From Pelotomaculum sp. UBA1371 (GTDB taxonomy: Bacteria > Bacillota > Desulfotomaculia > Desulfotomaculales > Pelotomaculaceae): a stretch of DNA of 12,461 nucleotides. The first letter of the stretch is position 1. The number at the start of each line of letters is the position of its first letter. The notes below the pieces were generated by a model. The model was given only the letters and a program-made list of their open reading frames with translations, searched no databases and was not told the origin of the DNA. Positions 1 through 6,045 of the stretch are shown here, one piece after another. The DNA is taken from positions 1-12,461 of the forward strand of contig DBRJ01000008.1 in assembly GCA_002305915.1 (NCBI GenBank), given 5' to 3'. The position numbers and the translations under genes are program-made.

Positions 1-101
1 CACTTCAGCTTGGCGCTTAGTTCCTCGATCTGCAGCTCTTGTTGGAGGAGTTTATCGCTTAGCTCTTCAATTAGCCGGGCTGAACTATCCTGTGTATTCA
101 T
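1..101 (-). CDS. tnpC: IS66 TnpC transposase, N-terminal fragment (cut by window edge)
   Basis: Only the first 33 codons are present, beginning with ATG at 101-99. The protein starts MNTQDSSARLIEELSDKLLQ and continues as a charged, leucine-rich helix of the kind that opens IS66 TnpC proteins (N-terminal leucine-zipper/coiled-coil before the zinc finger and DDE domain). It follows tnpB after a gap of about 70 bases. There is no good Shine-Dalgarno sequence in front of this ATG. A TATAAT-like hexamer at 113-108 (minus strand), preceded by TGG, sits only a few bases upstream, so it may be expressed leaderless or by coupling; that is inference. The catalytic part is not visible, so the assignment rests on the position after tnpB and the helical N-terminus. 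Confidence 0.82.
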   Translation of the reverse strand, partial: MNTQDSSARLIEELSDKLLQQELQIEELSAKLK

Positions 102-117
102 AGGTAAATTATACCAC

Positions 118-133
118 AAAAACAGCTGTTTTT
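118..133. repeat. 16-bp perfect palindrome in the tnpB-tnpC spacer of IS66
   Basis: Positions 118-133 read AAAAACAGCTGTTTTT, identical on both strands. It lies between the end of tnpB and the tnpC start and just upstream of the TATAAT-like box at 113-108 (minus strand). It could be an operator-like site or a small hairpin influencing tnpC expression. No function is known to me. Confidence 0.4.
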
Positions 134-172
134 AAGTCTTAAGGCTGAAAAACCCCGAATTTATTGATTATT

Positions 173-523
173 TTAGATAACAGTGCGCCCGGTAAATGCT
201 TTATGTGCTCGTGGTTGTTTTATCGGCAGCCCGTCCAGCAGCCAGCGGAATTCCCGGTAGTCAATACTCATTACATCGCCTTGCTCTACCGGCCAATTAA
301 ACTTACCTCGCTCCAGACGTCGATAATAAAGCCAGAAACCATTATGTTGCCATTGAAGAATTTTTAACTTATCGCGTTTACGATTGCAAAATACAAACAG
401 GCACTGGCTGAATATGTCTAATTTGAAGGCTTCTTTGACCAGCACTGCTAGCCCGTCAATGGATTTTCTTAAATCGGTGCTGCCGCTGGCCAGATATACC
501 TGATTGCCAGCTATATCAATCAT
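173..523 (-). CDS. tnpB: IS66 accessory protein TnpB (Orf2)
   Basis: This is a 116-aa protein of the IS66 Orf2 family (often called TnpB), which is needed for IS66 transposition although its biochemical role is not settled. Family marks seen directly are YLASGSTDLRKSIDGLAVLV near residues 10-29, CLFVFCNRKRDKLKILQWQHNGFWLYYRRLE in the middle (residues about 41-71), and F.WLLDGL near the C-terminus. The length matches the usual 115-117 aa. Its ATG overlaps the tnpA stop in an ATGA (523-520), so translation is probably coupled to tnpA. It appears intact. Confidence 0.95.
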   Translation of the reverse strand: MIDIAGNQVYLASGSTDLRKSIDGLAVLVKEAFKLDIFSQCLFVFCNRKRDKLKILQWQHNGFWLYYRRLERGKFNWPVEQGDVMSIDYREFRWLLDGLPIKQPRAHKAFTGRTVI

Positions 524-849
524 ATTGTCTTCAAGACCTGTACGATTTCGCGCAATAGGTGGTGGTCAAATCCTTTGCGAACCTCAACTGTTGCCTGTCC
601 TATATAAACGGTTATGTACTCACCAGAAGAATCTGCCAGCCCATTAATCTGAAAATCTAAAGGCAGCCATTTCACAGGCACTGTTTTCTCTGTCTGGCAG
701 GTACGGAGTTTTTTGCGCCAGTAATAGAATTGATTTTCTCTAATTGTTTGTTCTTTACACCAGGCCTTTATTGTTTTGCCGCTGCCCTCATATTCTGCCA
801 GTCGTTGTTCCCATATGCTGTATAGTTTCTTATCCATATACCTGAACAT
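520..849 (-). CDS. tnpA: IS66 accessory protein TnpA (Orf1), HTH protein
   Basis: This 109-aa protein is the first gene of the IS66 element and corresponds to Orf1/TnpA, a small DNA-binding HTH protein. The central stretch GSGKTIKAWCKEQTIRENQF followed by YYWRKKLR is the characteristic helix-turn-helix region (residues about 23-49). The first ATG at 849 sits directly after AGGAAGGA, and a second in-frame ATG at 837 (MDKKLYSIWEQ) matches how many family members begin, so the true start could be either. The stop overlaps the tnpB start by four bases. It appears intact. Confidence 0.9.
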   Translation of the reverse strand: MFRYMDKKLYSIWEQRLAEYEGSGKTIKAWCKEQTIRENQFYYWRKKLRTCQTEKTVPVKWLPLDFQINGLADSSGEYITVYIGQATVEVRKGFDHHLLREIVQVLKTI

Positions 850-903
850 TCCTTCCTTTTTGATGTTCAGGTTAATTCTCGCATATTTTCGCTTTATCTT
901 GAA

Positions 904-926
904 GGTGTGCTATCTTTGACGCTTAC
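904..926 (-). repeat. IS66 terminal inverted repeat, tnpA end
   Basis: Read from 926 downward the sequence begins GTAAGCGTCAAAGATAGC, typical of IS66-family ends. The inner limit is approximate because the partner repeat is outside the window. Confidence 0.65.
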
Positions 927-930
927 AAAA

Positions 931-972
931 TAAAAGCCAAGGCTGATATTATAAATATCTCCCAGGCTTTTA
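931..972 (-). terminator. Rho-independent terminator-like hairpin (minus-strand direction)
   Basis: Arms TAAAAGCC (931-938) and GGCTTTTA (965-972) enclose a second nested stem GATATT/AATATC (945-950, 954-959). On the minus strand the hairpin is followed by TTTTATTTT and then the IS66 end. It directly follows, and overlaps the stop codon of, the short coding remnant at 970-1074, which fits a terminator of that former gene. The long internal loop makes it imperfect. Confidence 0.5.
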
Positions 973-1074
973 TCCTTCCATGAACACAGCTTCCTCCAAG
1001 CGTCCTTCCGAAAATTGTTTAAATGCTTGAATCATCCCTTCACTACATCCATCGGTTAAACCCTCTACCGAATA
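970..1074 (-). pseudogene. Unidentified C-terminal coding remnant
   Basis: This open frame of 34 residues has no start at its upstream edge. It contains SEGMIQAFKQFSEGRLEEAV and ends at TAA 972-970 inside the terminator-like hairpin. The composition (Glu, Lys, Phe, Leu in a helix-like pattern) and the position immediately before a terminator suggest the tail of a former gene whose body was lost when the IS1634-type remnant to the right arrived or rearranged. It is short enough that chance cannot be ruled out. I do not recognise the family. An ATG within it (MIQAF) has no convincing ribosome binding site. Confidence 0.3.
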
Positions 1075-1085
1075 TTAAATCTAGT

Positions 1086-2181
1086 TTATAGAAATACCAG
1101 CTGTTTGTTTAATGTTAGATGGAGCCTCTGCGGGTAGTCAATTCCCGCTTTAGGACCTTCGATGACCAGATAACGGCGGTAGCCACTATTTCCGATTAAC
1201 TGTTTTAAACCGTTTTCCTTAAGGTGTTTCTCAAGTTTCTTGACTGTTTCCTCCCGGGCCTTGCGGTCATGCTCGGCCTGGATAGGGTTGTAACAAATAA
1301 TGTATCGGTCAGCGTCATCTGACCAAACCTCTTTAACCCGAAGGTTGTTGCTGACTACCTTGTACCGGCCACCGGTTTTCAGGACTTGCTCAACCGCTTT
1401 CATTTTGCGCATCCGCATACCTACGATGTACTCAATGTGCTGACGATCTAGTTCGTCTAAAAGTTTTTGACTGACCATACCCCGGTCGCCCACAAATATT
1501 GCGTGGCGGAATCTGAAGCGACTTCGCGCTTCCTGAATCATGGCTTTAAAAGTATCAATATCGGCAGTATTGCCAGGAAAGATCTGATGTGCTACCGGGA
1601 TGCCCGCCCGGGGTCATTAATATTCCAACCACAACCTGTACACGGTCTGGCCGGTGGTCCTTGGAGTATCCATACTCGGCAAGACCTTCCGGGCCTTCAC
1701 CTTCGAAGTAGGTAGAGGTGGTATCCCAGAACACCATGTCCAGATCAAGATTAAAAAGGTTTTTGGTTTTTTCAAACAAATCCTGCTCGATAAAGTATTG
1801 GTTTTCAATCAAAAAGTCCAGCGCCCGGTAAAAATGATGCAATTGCAATACAGCAAAAGACGGATGGTAAATATCACTAGCCCATTCACTAACAGCCCGC
1901 TTGGATAGCGGGTCAGAGATCCGGTTTAATACCATTGCATAGATGGCTTCCGATATAGGCGTCGTTATATCCGTTTTAGCCAGGAGCCTCTCCAGTGTAG
2001 CAGGCAAGCCAAGATTTTCCCAGATGTTATGGAAGATCAAATCTGTGCCCCATTCTCTGGCGCGATCTACCATAATCTTGGCGGCCTCGGCCTGGACCCA
2101 TTTTCTTTTTGAGAACTTAGCAAGGCTTGGTTTTTTTCGTGCCGGTTCAATAAAATAAACTAGTTCAGTTGGAGTAGGCTT
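1086..2181 (-). pseudogene. IS1634-type (IS4-superfamily) DDE transposase pseudogene, frameshifted and truncated at both ends
   Basis: Coding similarity starts at codons just inside 2181 (reading PTELVYFIEPARKKPSLAKF, after an in-frame stop at 2184-2182). It continues past the ATG at 2073, through RKWVQAEAAKIMVDRAREWG and the first catalytic-Asp block DMVFWDTTSTYFEGEG. The frame breaks near 1601-1610, where one extra base follows TPGG. In the neighbouring frame the protein resumes as IPVAHQIFPGNTADIDTFKA, then the second catalytic-Asp block HAIFVGDRGMVSQKLL. The frame stops at 1088-1086 shortly after GYRRYLVIEG. The C-terminal region with the catalytic Glu is absent, and the usual N-terminal region is also missing, with no recognisable terminal repeats. 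It is a dead core fragment. The frameshift alone could be a sequencing error, but the double truncation could not. Confidence 0.88.
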
Positions 2182-2244
2182 TTACCGATAGATAATTGTA
2201 ATAGCTTAATGATACGATATATGTATTAATCAACTACCTTCTCA

Positions 2245-3087
2245 CTATTCCTCTTTTTCAAGCTGAGCGTTTAAGTTTGCCTCAATCCATTGATTCCTGT
2301 CGTTCTCATCCCCGTAATCCTCTAAATAAGCACGCATCGCCTGATAGCCTTTTACTTTGGCTCCCTTCACCTCTACGTACTGCCGGTAAGAGTCACAGGA
2401 AAACCGGGCGTCACAGTACCGGCAAACTGCCGTGCCGAACTGCACCTTCCGGCCCGGCATCTTTTCCTTCAGCTTTTTAACAGCAGGAGCACAAAACTGC
2501 CCTTCCTCAATCATGTCCACTGTTGCGCCGAAATCGCTTATACATTCTGCTACTTTTTCCTGAGCATAATCCAAGTCAACCACAGGTTTCCACTTCTTCA
2601 TTGCTGCCTGCACTGATTTTGAGTCCCCAATCGCCAAAGCCTCGATTAATTCCTGCGGCGGGTCAGTAGCGATGATCGCTATGCCGTCCAAATCCTGCCC
2701 CCGCAGATTCTGCCAGATATGCGCATAAACATTGAGTTGCTTGACATATAGATCCCGGTAAGCCCGGACCTGCTCCGCCTCGTGAGTTTTGATGTCATAC
2801 ATGACCACCTTGTTATCTGCGGCTACGATATCAACTACCCCTTCAATGGTATACCGGCGCCCGCCGGGGGTTTTCTGCTCAGGCAGGGTCAGCTTCACTT
2901 CTGTCTCAGTCACTTTTTTCGCAATTTTGTTCAGCTTGCGCCAGTAAAGCAACACCTGCTGCCAGGCCAGTTCCTTCAGGGCTGGCGGAATAGTGTGCGC
3001 ACTCTCCATCTTCAGGTATTCAAAATTGTCCTCAAATGCATCCTGCAAAAATTTCTCCAATGGATCCGGTGTCCTGGCGGCGCTCAT
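2245..3087 (-). CDS. PD-(D/E)XK (RecB/Cas4-like) nuclease subunit with three-Cys Fe-S motif
   Basis: This 280-aa protein carries the catalytic core of a PD-(D/E)XK nuclease: IEGVVDIV with Asp86, then VVMYDIKT with Asp98 and Lys100, and a QLNVYA motif at 117-122 (Gln and Tyr typical of RecB-type nucleases). Near the C-terminus C222-x2-C225-x5-C231 (CRYCDARFSC) matches the last three cysteines of the AddB/Cas4/Dna2 4Fe-4S pattern. The first Cys and the helical start of such a domain are missing here but are present at the end of the adjacent helicase (DCPRRY). The ATG at 3087 overlaps the helicase stop in TGATG and is preceded by AGGGGAG six bases upstream, so I take the split as genuine, with coupled translation, and the two proteins as a likely complex acting on DNA ends. 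A frameshifted fusion is less likely but possible. Confidence 0.85.
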   Translation of the reverse strand: MSAARTPDPLEKFLQDAFEDNFEYLKMESAHTIPPALKELAWQQVLLYWRKLNKIAKKVTETEVKLTLPEQKTPGGRRYTIEGVVDIVAADNKVVMYDIKTHEAEQVRAYRDLYVKQLNVYAHIWQNLRGQDLDGIAIIATDPPQELIEALAIGDSKSVQAAMKKWKPVVDLDYAQEKVAECISDFGATVDMIEEGQFCAPAVKKLKEKMPGRKVQFGTAVCRYCDARFSCDSYRQYVEVKGAKVKGYQAMRAYLEDYGDENDRNQWIEANLNAQLEKEE

Positions 3088-5666
3088 CAGGAACTCCCCT
3101 TCCTGGACTGAATTAAGTAATGATGCAGGTCCTCAATGGTCTGGTGGACCAGGCTGCCAAAGAACATCGTCGTAGAGCGTGAAGGCGCAAAACCATATTT
3201 TTTGAAAACCATATACCTGCGGGGGCAATCCCGGTAGGCAAGGTAGTCTGACGTATAAGAGTACATTCGGCTGATATCGTTGTTTTTTTCGTCAGCCGCC
3301 GGCAGCGTGGACAATTTTAATTCTGACAACCGCGGTAAGTCCTTTTCTTCCATTAAGTTTTTAAAGCATGGGTGCATTGAAGTACCAGGAACCTTGAGAT
3401 GGGCTAGAATCAACAGGTTTTGCGCCCTGGAAAGGGCAACGTAGTACATTCTCATCGTATCAAAAGCTGCAACCCGGTCCAAGGGCTCATAATCACCGCT
3501 CAGAAAAGGCCTTACTATTTCCTCAACCCGCTGGGGTTTCAAATGTCCCCTGTCCGGATTGCCCAGCACAACTACCGGAAATTCCAGCCCTTTAGACTGG
3601 TGGATGGTCAAGAAGGGTATGCGCCCTTTCGGGAAAATATTCTCAGCATCCTCATATTCAGTCTCACCCCTGCGGAAGAGAGCACCCAAAAAGGTAATAA
3701 AGAAGATACGTACAAATTTACCGTCCGTAAGTGATGAACCACCGATAATCCCATAATAATTGTCTATAAACCGGGCCAGGTACTGGCTGGTCATGGCCAG
3801 GTTGCAGATCGGGCCTTCATCGGTGCCGGTCTCAGCCAAATCAAACATTTTTTTAAAGTGCTTGAAGCCGCAAAAACGGTAAAAAAGGTCCAGGACATTC
3901 CAGTCCAGGGAGGTTGCCCGCCCCAGCACCCAGCTAAGCGGCGAAGTTTTTCCCTCCGAGCTTCTCTTTTGTAAAGCGTAATCAAGCCCTTTTGATGCTA
4001 AATCCTTCCTTGCCCGGTCAGAAAGGCCCGCCGCACTGCGAAGCAAATGATTATGTACTTTTGGCTCATATTCATCTGAAAGTTGCCAGCCCTCATCCTG
4101 GAATAGGGTGATTAAAATCCGGTAATCCTCCACTGCCGCCTTTACTTCAGCTATCCTTTCGCCGACAAAATGTACCAGGTTGCGGTCATTAAGGAGCAAG
4201 CCGTTAGCAGCATCGTCACATTTATCCAACCAGTTATGAAATTCGCGATTCCCTCCCATGTCATAGCGGGGGTCGCGATAAGGCTTGCCAAAGATTTTCA
4301 GAAAGAGCCCAATGATTGCAGCTGGTTCATGGTTATCTAAAAAGCGTTTGGCCCTGGGTGCATAGACCTTGAGGCCGCGCCGCTCCAGGGCGTCAATCAT
4401 TCTTTTTGCATGCTCGCTCCCTAAGGTACGATAGAGGAAGGCAACCTGGTTCGGGTCGGCCACCTTCTTTTTACTGATTAACTTGGCAACGAAATCTGCA
4501 ATTTCTTCGCATACATCTAGTGATTTCCCTGGCCCAGCAACCACCACAGAAGGCAATTCATCAGTGCTGAAGGCAGTGATGTTCTTGTCTACAATACGGT
4601 AGTAAGTTTTGTTTCCGGCATTTTTAGTCCAGTTTTCCTGGTCAATAAAGCGGCGATAAAAATCAACAATCCTTTTACGGGAGCGGTAATTCGTACTGAG
4701 AGGAATTTTCGATACAGAGCACCCCAATTCAGTTTGGCAGCGGTCCGGGAAGCAGACGAAGTTTTCCACAGTGGCCCCCCGGAAGCGATAAAGAGCCTGG
4801 TCATCATCTCCCACCACAGCTATGTTGCCGTGGCCTGCAGCAAGGCTGAAGAAGATCTTTTCCTGAATTGAATTTGTATCCTGGTATTCGTCAATGATGA
4901 CGTGCTTAAAAACCCAGGCTGATGACGGGTTTTCCATTAAAATCTTGTGGCCTTCCTGCTGCAACAAAGAAAAGTCCACATGACGGCGATTGCCCGTATG
5001 CAAACTTTTCAAGTAGTAGCTATATATTTTGGCCATTAGTTTAAGTTCGGCGTCACAGCTGCTTTTCACAATCCTTACCGGATCCAGCTCTTCTTCAGAA
5101 AATCTATTGAAGAGCTGGATGCAGTTCTCAACAGCTTTGTGTTTAGATAAAGTATGATTTTTGTTCATATACTGATTAATTTGCTTATTAATGTCATCAG
5201 GCAGACTCAGCTCTGAAGCTGCATCGCTCCAAAAACGGCTATTATACATATGGAAATACTGATCAAGCCCGTCAAGTAAAACGGGCGGGCGCGGGTGCTT
5301 GCCCCCACGGGCAAATCTCCGGTCGGTCATCAAGCGCTGGCAAAGAGAATGGACCGTTCCGACATACATTTGGGATAGATCGTAGGGCTGACCGGTCACA
5401 TTAGTCACAAGACCAAGCAGCGAAAGCAGGCCTTCCTTAAGCTGTTTGGCCGCTTTTTCGGTAAAAGTACTGAGGAAAATCTCTTCCGGCTTTATGCCGT
5501 GAAAAACGATTAGATTGAGACTCCTCCACAAAAGCACTGCAGTTTTACCCGAGCCCGGCCCGGCAACAAGAAATAACGGGCCGTTTACATGTTTAATAGC
5601 TTTTTCCTGGTTGGGATTGGGCTTAAAGCCAACCTGTTTAAAAAGTTGCTTTAATGTGAAAGCCAT
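3087..5666 (-). CDS. UvrD/Rep-like superfamily 1A DNA helicase with split nuclease-domain N-terminus
   Basis: This 859-aa ATP-dependent DNA helicase has all the UvrD/PcrA motifs: Q motif NPNQEKAI (17-24), Walker A GPGSGKT (36-42), Ia STFTEKAAKQL, Walker B VIIDEYQDTN (256-265), motif III VVGDDDQALYRFRGA (284-298), motif IV NYRSR (326-330), motif V FLTIHQSKGLEFPVVVLG (about 685-702) and motif VI MRMYYVALSRAQNLLILA (about 738-755). The last 60 residues are not helicase: YTSDYLAYRDCPRRY with Cys814, then FFGSLVHQTIEDLHH with His841. These are the opening elements of a RecB/AddB-type PD-(D/E)XK domain whose catalytic remainder is the next gene. The ATG at 5666 follows GGGGAG at eight bases. It probably unwinds DNA for the partner nuclease in repair-like or antiphage processing. 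Base composition looks more GC-rich than the DUF262 genes to its right, suggesting separate origins. Confidence 0.93.
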   Translation of the reverse strand: MAFTLKQLFKQVGFKPNPNQEKAIKHVNGPLFLVAGPGSGKTAVLLWRSLNLIVFHGIKPEEIFLSTFTEKAAKQLKEGLLSLLGLVTNVTGQPYDLSQMYVGTVHSLCQRLMTDRRFARGGKHPRPPVLLDGLDQYFHMYNSRFWSDAASELSLPDDINKQINQYMNKNHTLSKHKAVENCIQLFNRFSEEELDPVRIVKSSCDAELKLMAKIYSYYLKSLHTGNRRHVDFSLLQQEGHKILMENPSSAWVFKHVIIDEYQDTNSIQEKIFFSLAAGHGNIAVVGDDDQALYRFRGATVENFVCFPDRCQTELGCSVSKIPLSTNYRSRKRIVDFYRRFIDQENWTKNAGNKTYYRIVDKNITAFSTDELPSVVVAGPGKSLDVCEEIADFVAKLISKKKVADPNQVAFLYRTLGSEHAKRMIDALERRGLKVYAPRAKRFLDNHEPAAIIGLFLKIFGKPYRDPRYDMGGNREFHNWLDKCDDAANGLLLNDRNLVHFVGERIAEVKAAVEDYRILITLFQDEGWQLSDEYEPKVHNHLLRSAAGLSDRARKDLASKGLDYALQKRSSEGKTSPLSWVLGRATSLDWNVLDLFYRFCGFKHFKKMFDLAETGTDEGPICNLAMTSQYLARFIDNYYGIIGGSSLTDGKFVRIFFITFLGALFRRGETEYEDAENIFPKGRIPFLTIHQSKGLEFPVVVLGNPDRGHLKPQRVEEIVRPFLSGDYEPLDRVAAFDTMRMYYVALSRAQNLLILAHLKVPGTSMHPCFKNLMEEKDLPRLSELKLSTLPAADEKNNDISRMYSYTSDYLAYRDCPRRYMVFKKYGFAPSRSTTMFFGSLVHQTIEDLHHYLIQSRKGSS
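3088..3100 (-). promoter_or_regulatory. Shine-Dalgarno inside the helicase 3' end, driving the nuclease start
   Basis: Read on the minus strand, AGGGGAG (3100-3094) lies six bases before the nuclease ATG at 3087, whose A is also the last base of the helicase TGA. This argues for deliberate reinitiation at TGATG rather than an accidental frameshift. Confidence 0.6.
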
Positions 5667-6045
5667 TGGAACATCTCCCCATCAAATGCTGCTTAAAAAT
5701 AACTACTTATAAATTAATATGTGCTAATACAATTATTTTTAGGTTGTCAATATCCTTGAATATCCCTGTAGATTGCCTTCCGGTTAACATTTTGCCCGCT
5801 CTTCCCCTCCAGGTAGTCGACGATCTGCTCCGCAGTGATGCGTTGTTCAATGCCATAATTCTCCAGAATCCTCATCGCGCTAGCATCCTTTCACGGTCAT
5901 CCATAAAGGAAGCGCGCAAGTATATGAGCTTTGACGTGTACAACCAGAAGCGGAATAGGCACCGATGATGCCTGCCCAAACTTTCAACAACTGTGTCGAC
6001 GTGACGTATTACCATTTTACTGTCTTCAATGCATTTTGTATGTCT
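5667..6045. other. 379-bp gap between the helicase operon and the DUF262 genes
   Basis: Nothing here encodes a complete protein that I can support. It contains the WYL-regulator HTH fragment (5747-5875). The stretch next to the helicase (about 5690-5745) is very AT-rich and presumably carries its promoter, but no clear -35/-10 pair with normal spacing can be picked. I see no convincing terminator after the DUF262 gene that ends at 6046. On the plus strand a short open stretch ending at 5968 (..KYMSFDVYNQKRNRHR) was seen but could not be identified. Confidence 0.5.
5747..5875 (-). pseudogene. N-terminal HTH fragment of a WYL-family transcriptional regulator
   Basis: ATG 5875-5873 to TGA 5749-5747 encodes 42 aa: MRILENYGIEQRITAEQIVD followed by YLEGKSGQNVNRKAIYRDIQ and GY. 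The pattern 'I-L..yg...-r-iTa-eIvdyLe...g..vnRKaIYRDI' matches the DeoR-like winged HTH that starts WYL-domain regulators, where it would normally continue with more HTH and the WYL domain (about 300 aa in total). It ends abruptly, so it is a remnant. Just upstream, in another frame, MDDRERMLAR ends where this frame begins, so the true start may have been lost to a frameshift. It lies about 80 bases upstream of the helicase on the same strand, where a regulator of the helicase-nuclease pair would be expected. Family assignment rests on a short stretch. Confidence 0.5.

Larger units (their letters stand above)
1..926 (-). mobile_element. IS66-family insertion sequence, tnpA-side part (runs off left edge)
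   Basis: The order tnpA, tnpB, tnpC on the minus strand is the standard IS66 layout. The outer end on the tnpA side is visible at 926: read on the minus strand the element begins GTAAGCGTCAAAG, the GTAA-type terminus known for IS66 elements. The other terminus and most of tnpC lie outside the window, so the 8-bp target duplication expected for this family cannot be tested; the candidate copy here would be positions 927-934. Nothing in tnpA or tnpB looks broken. Confidence 0.9.

Noticed and set aside
3060..3110. Programmed or accidental frameshift fusing helicase and nuclease
   Set aside because: A well-placed AGGGGAG and ATG at the TGATG overlap explain the arrangement by reinitiation, and there is no slippery heptamer at the junction; kept only as an alternative.
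5876..5968. Plus-strand stretch ending ..EARKYMSFDVYNQKRNRHR as the tail of a gene
   Set aside because: It looks somewhat protein-like but is short, has no recognised family, and the frame further left overlaps the WYL fragment antisense.
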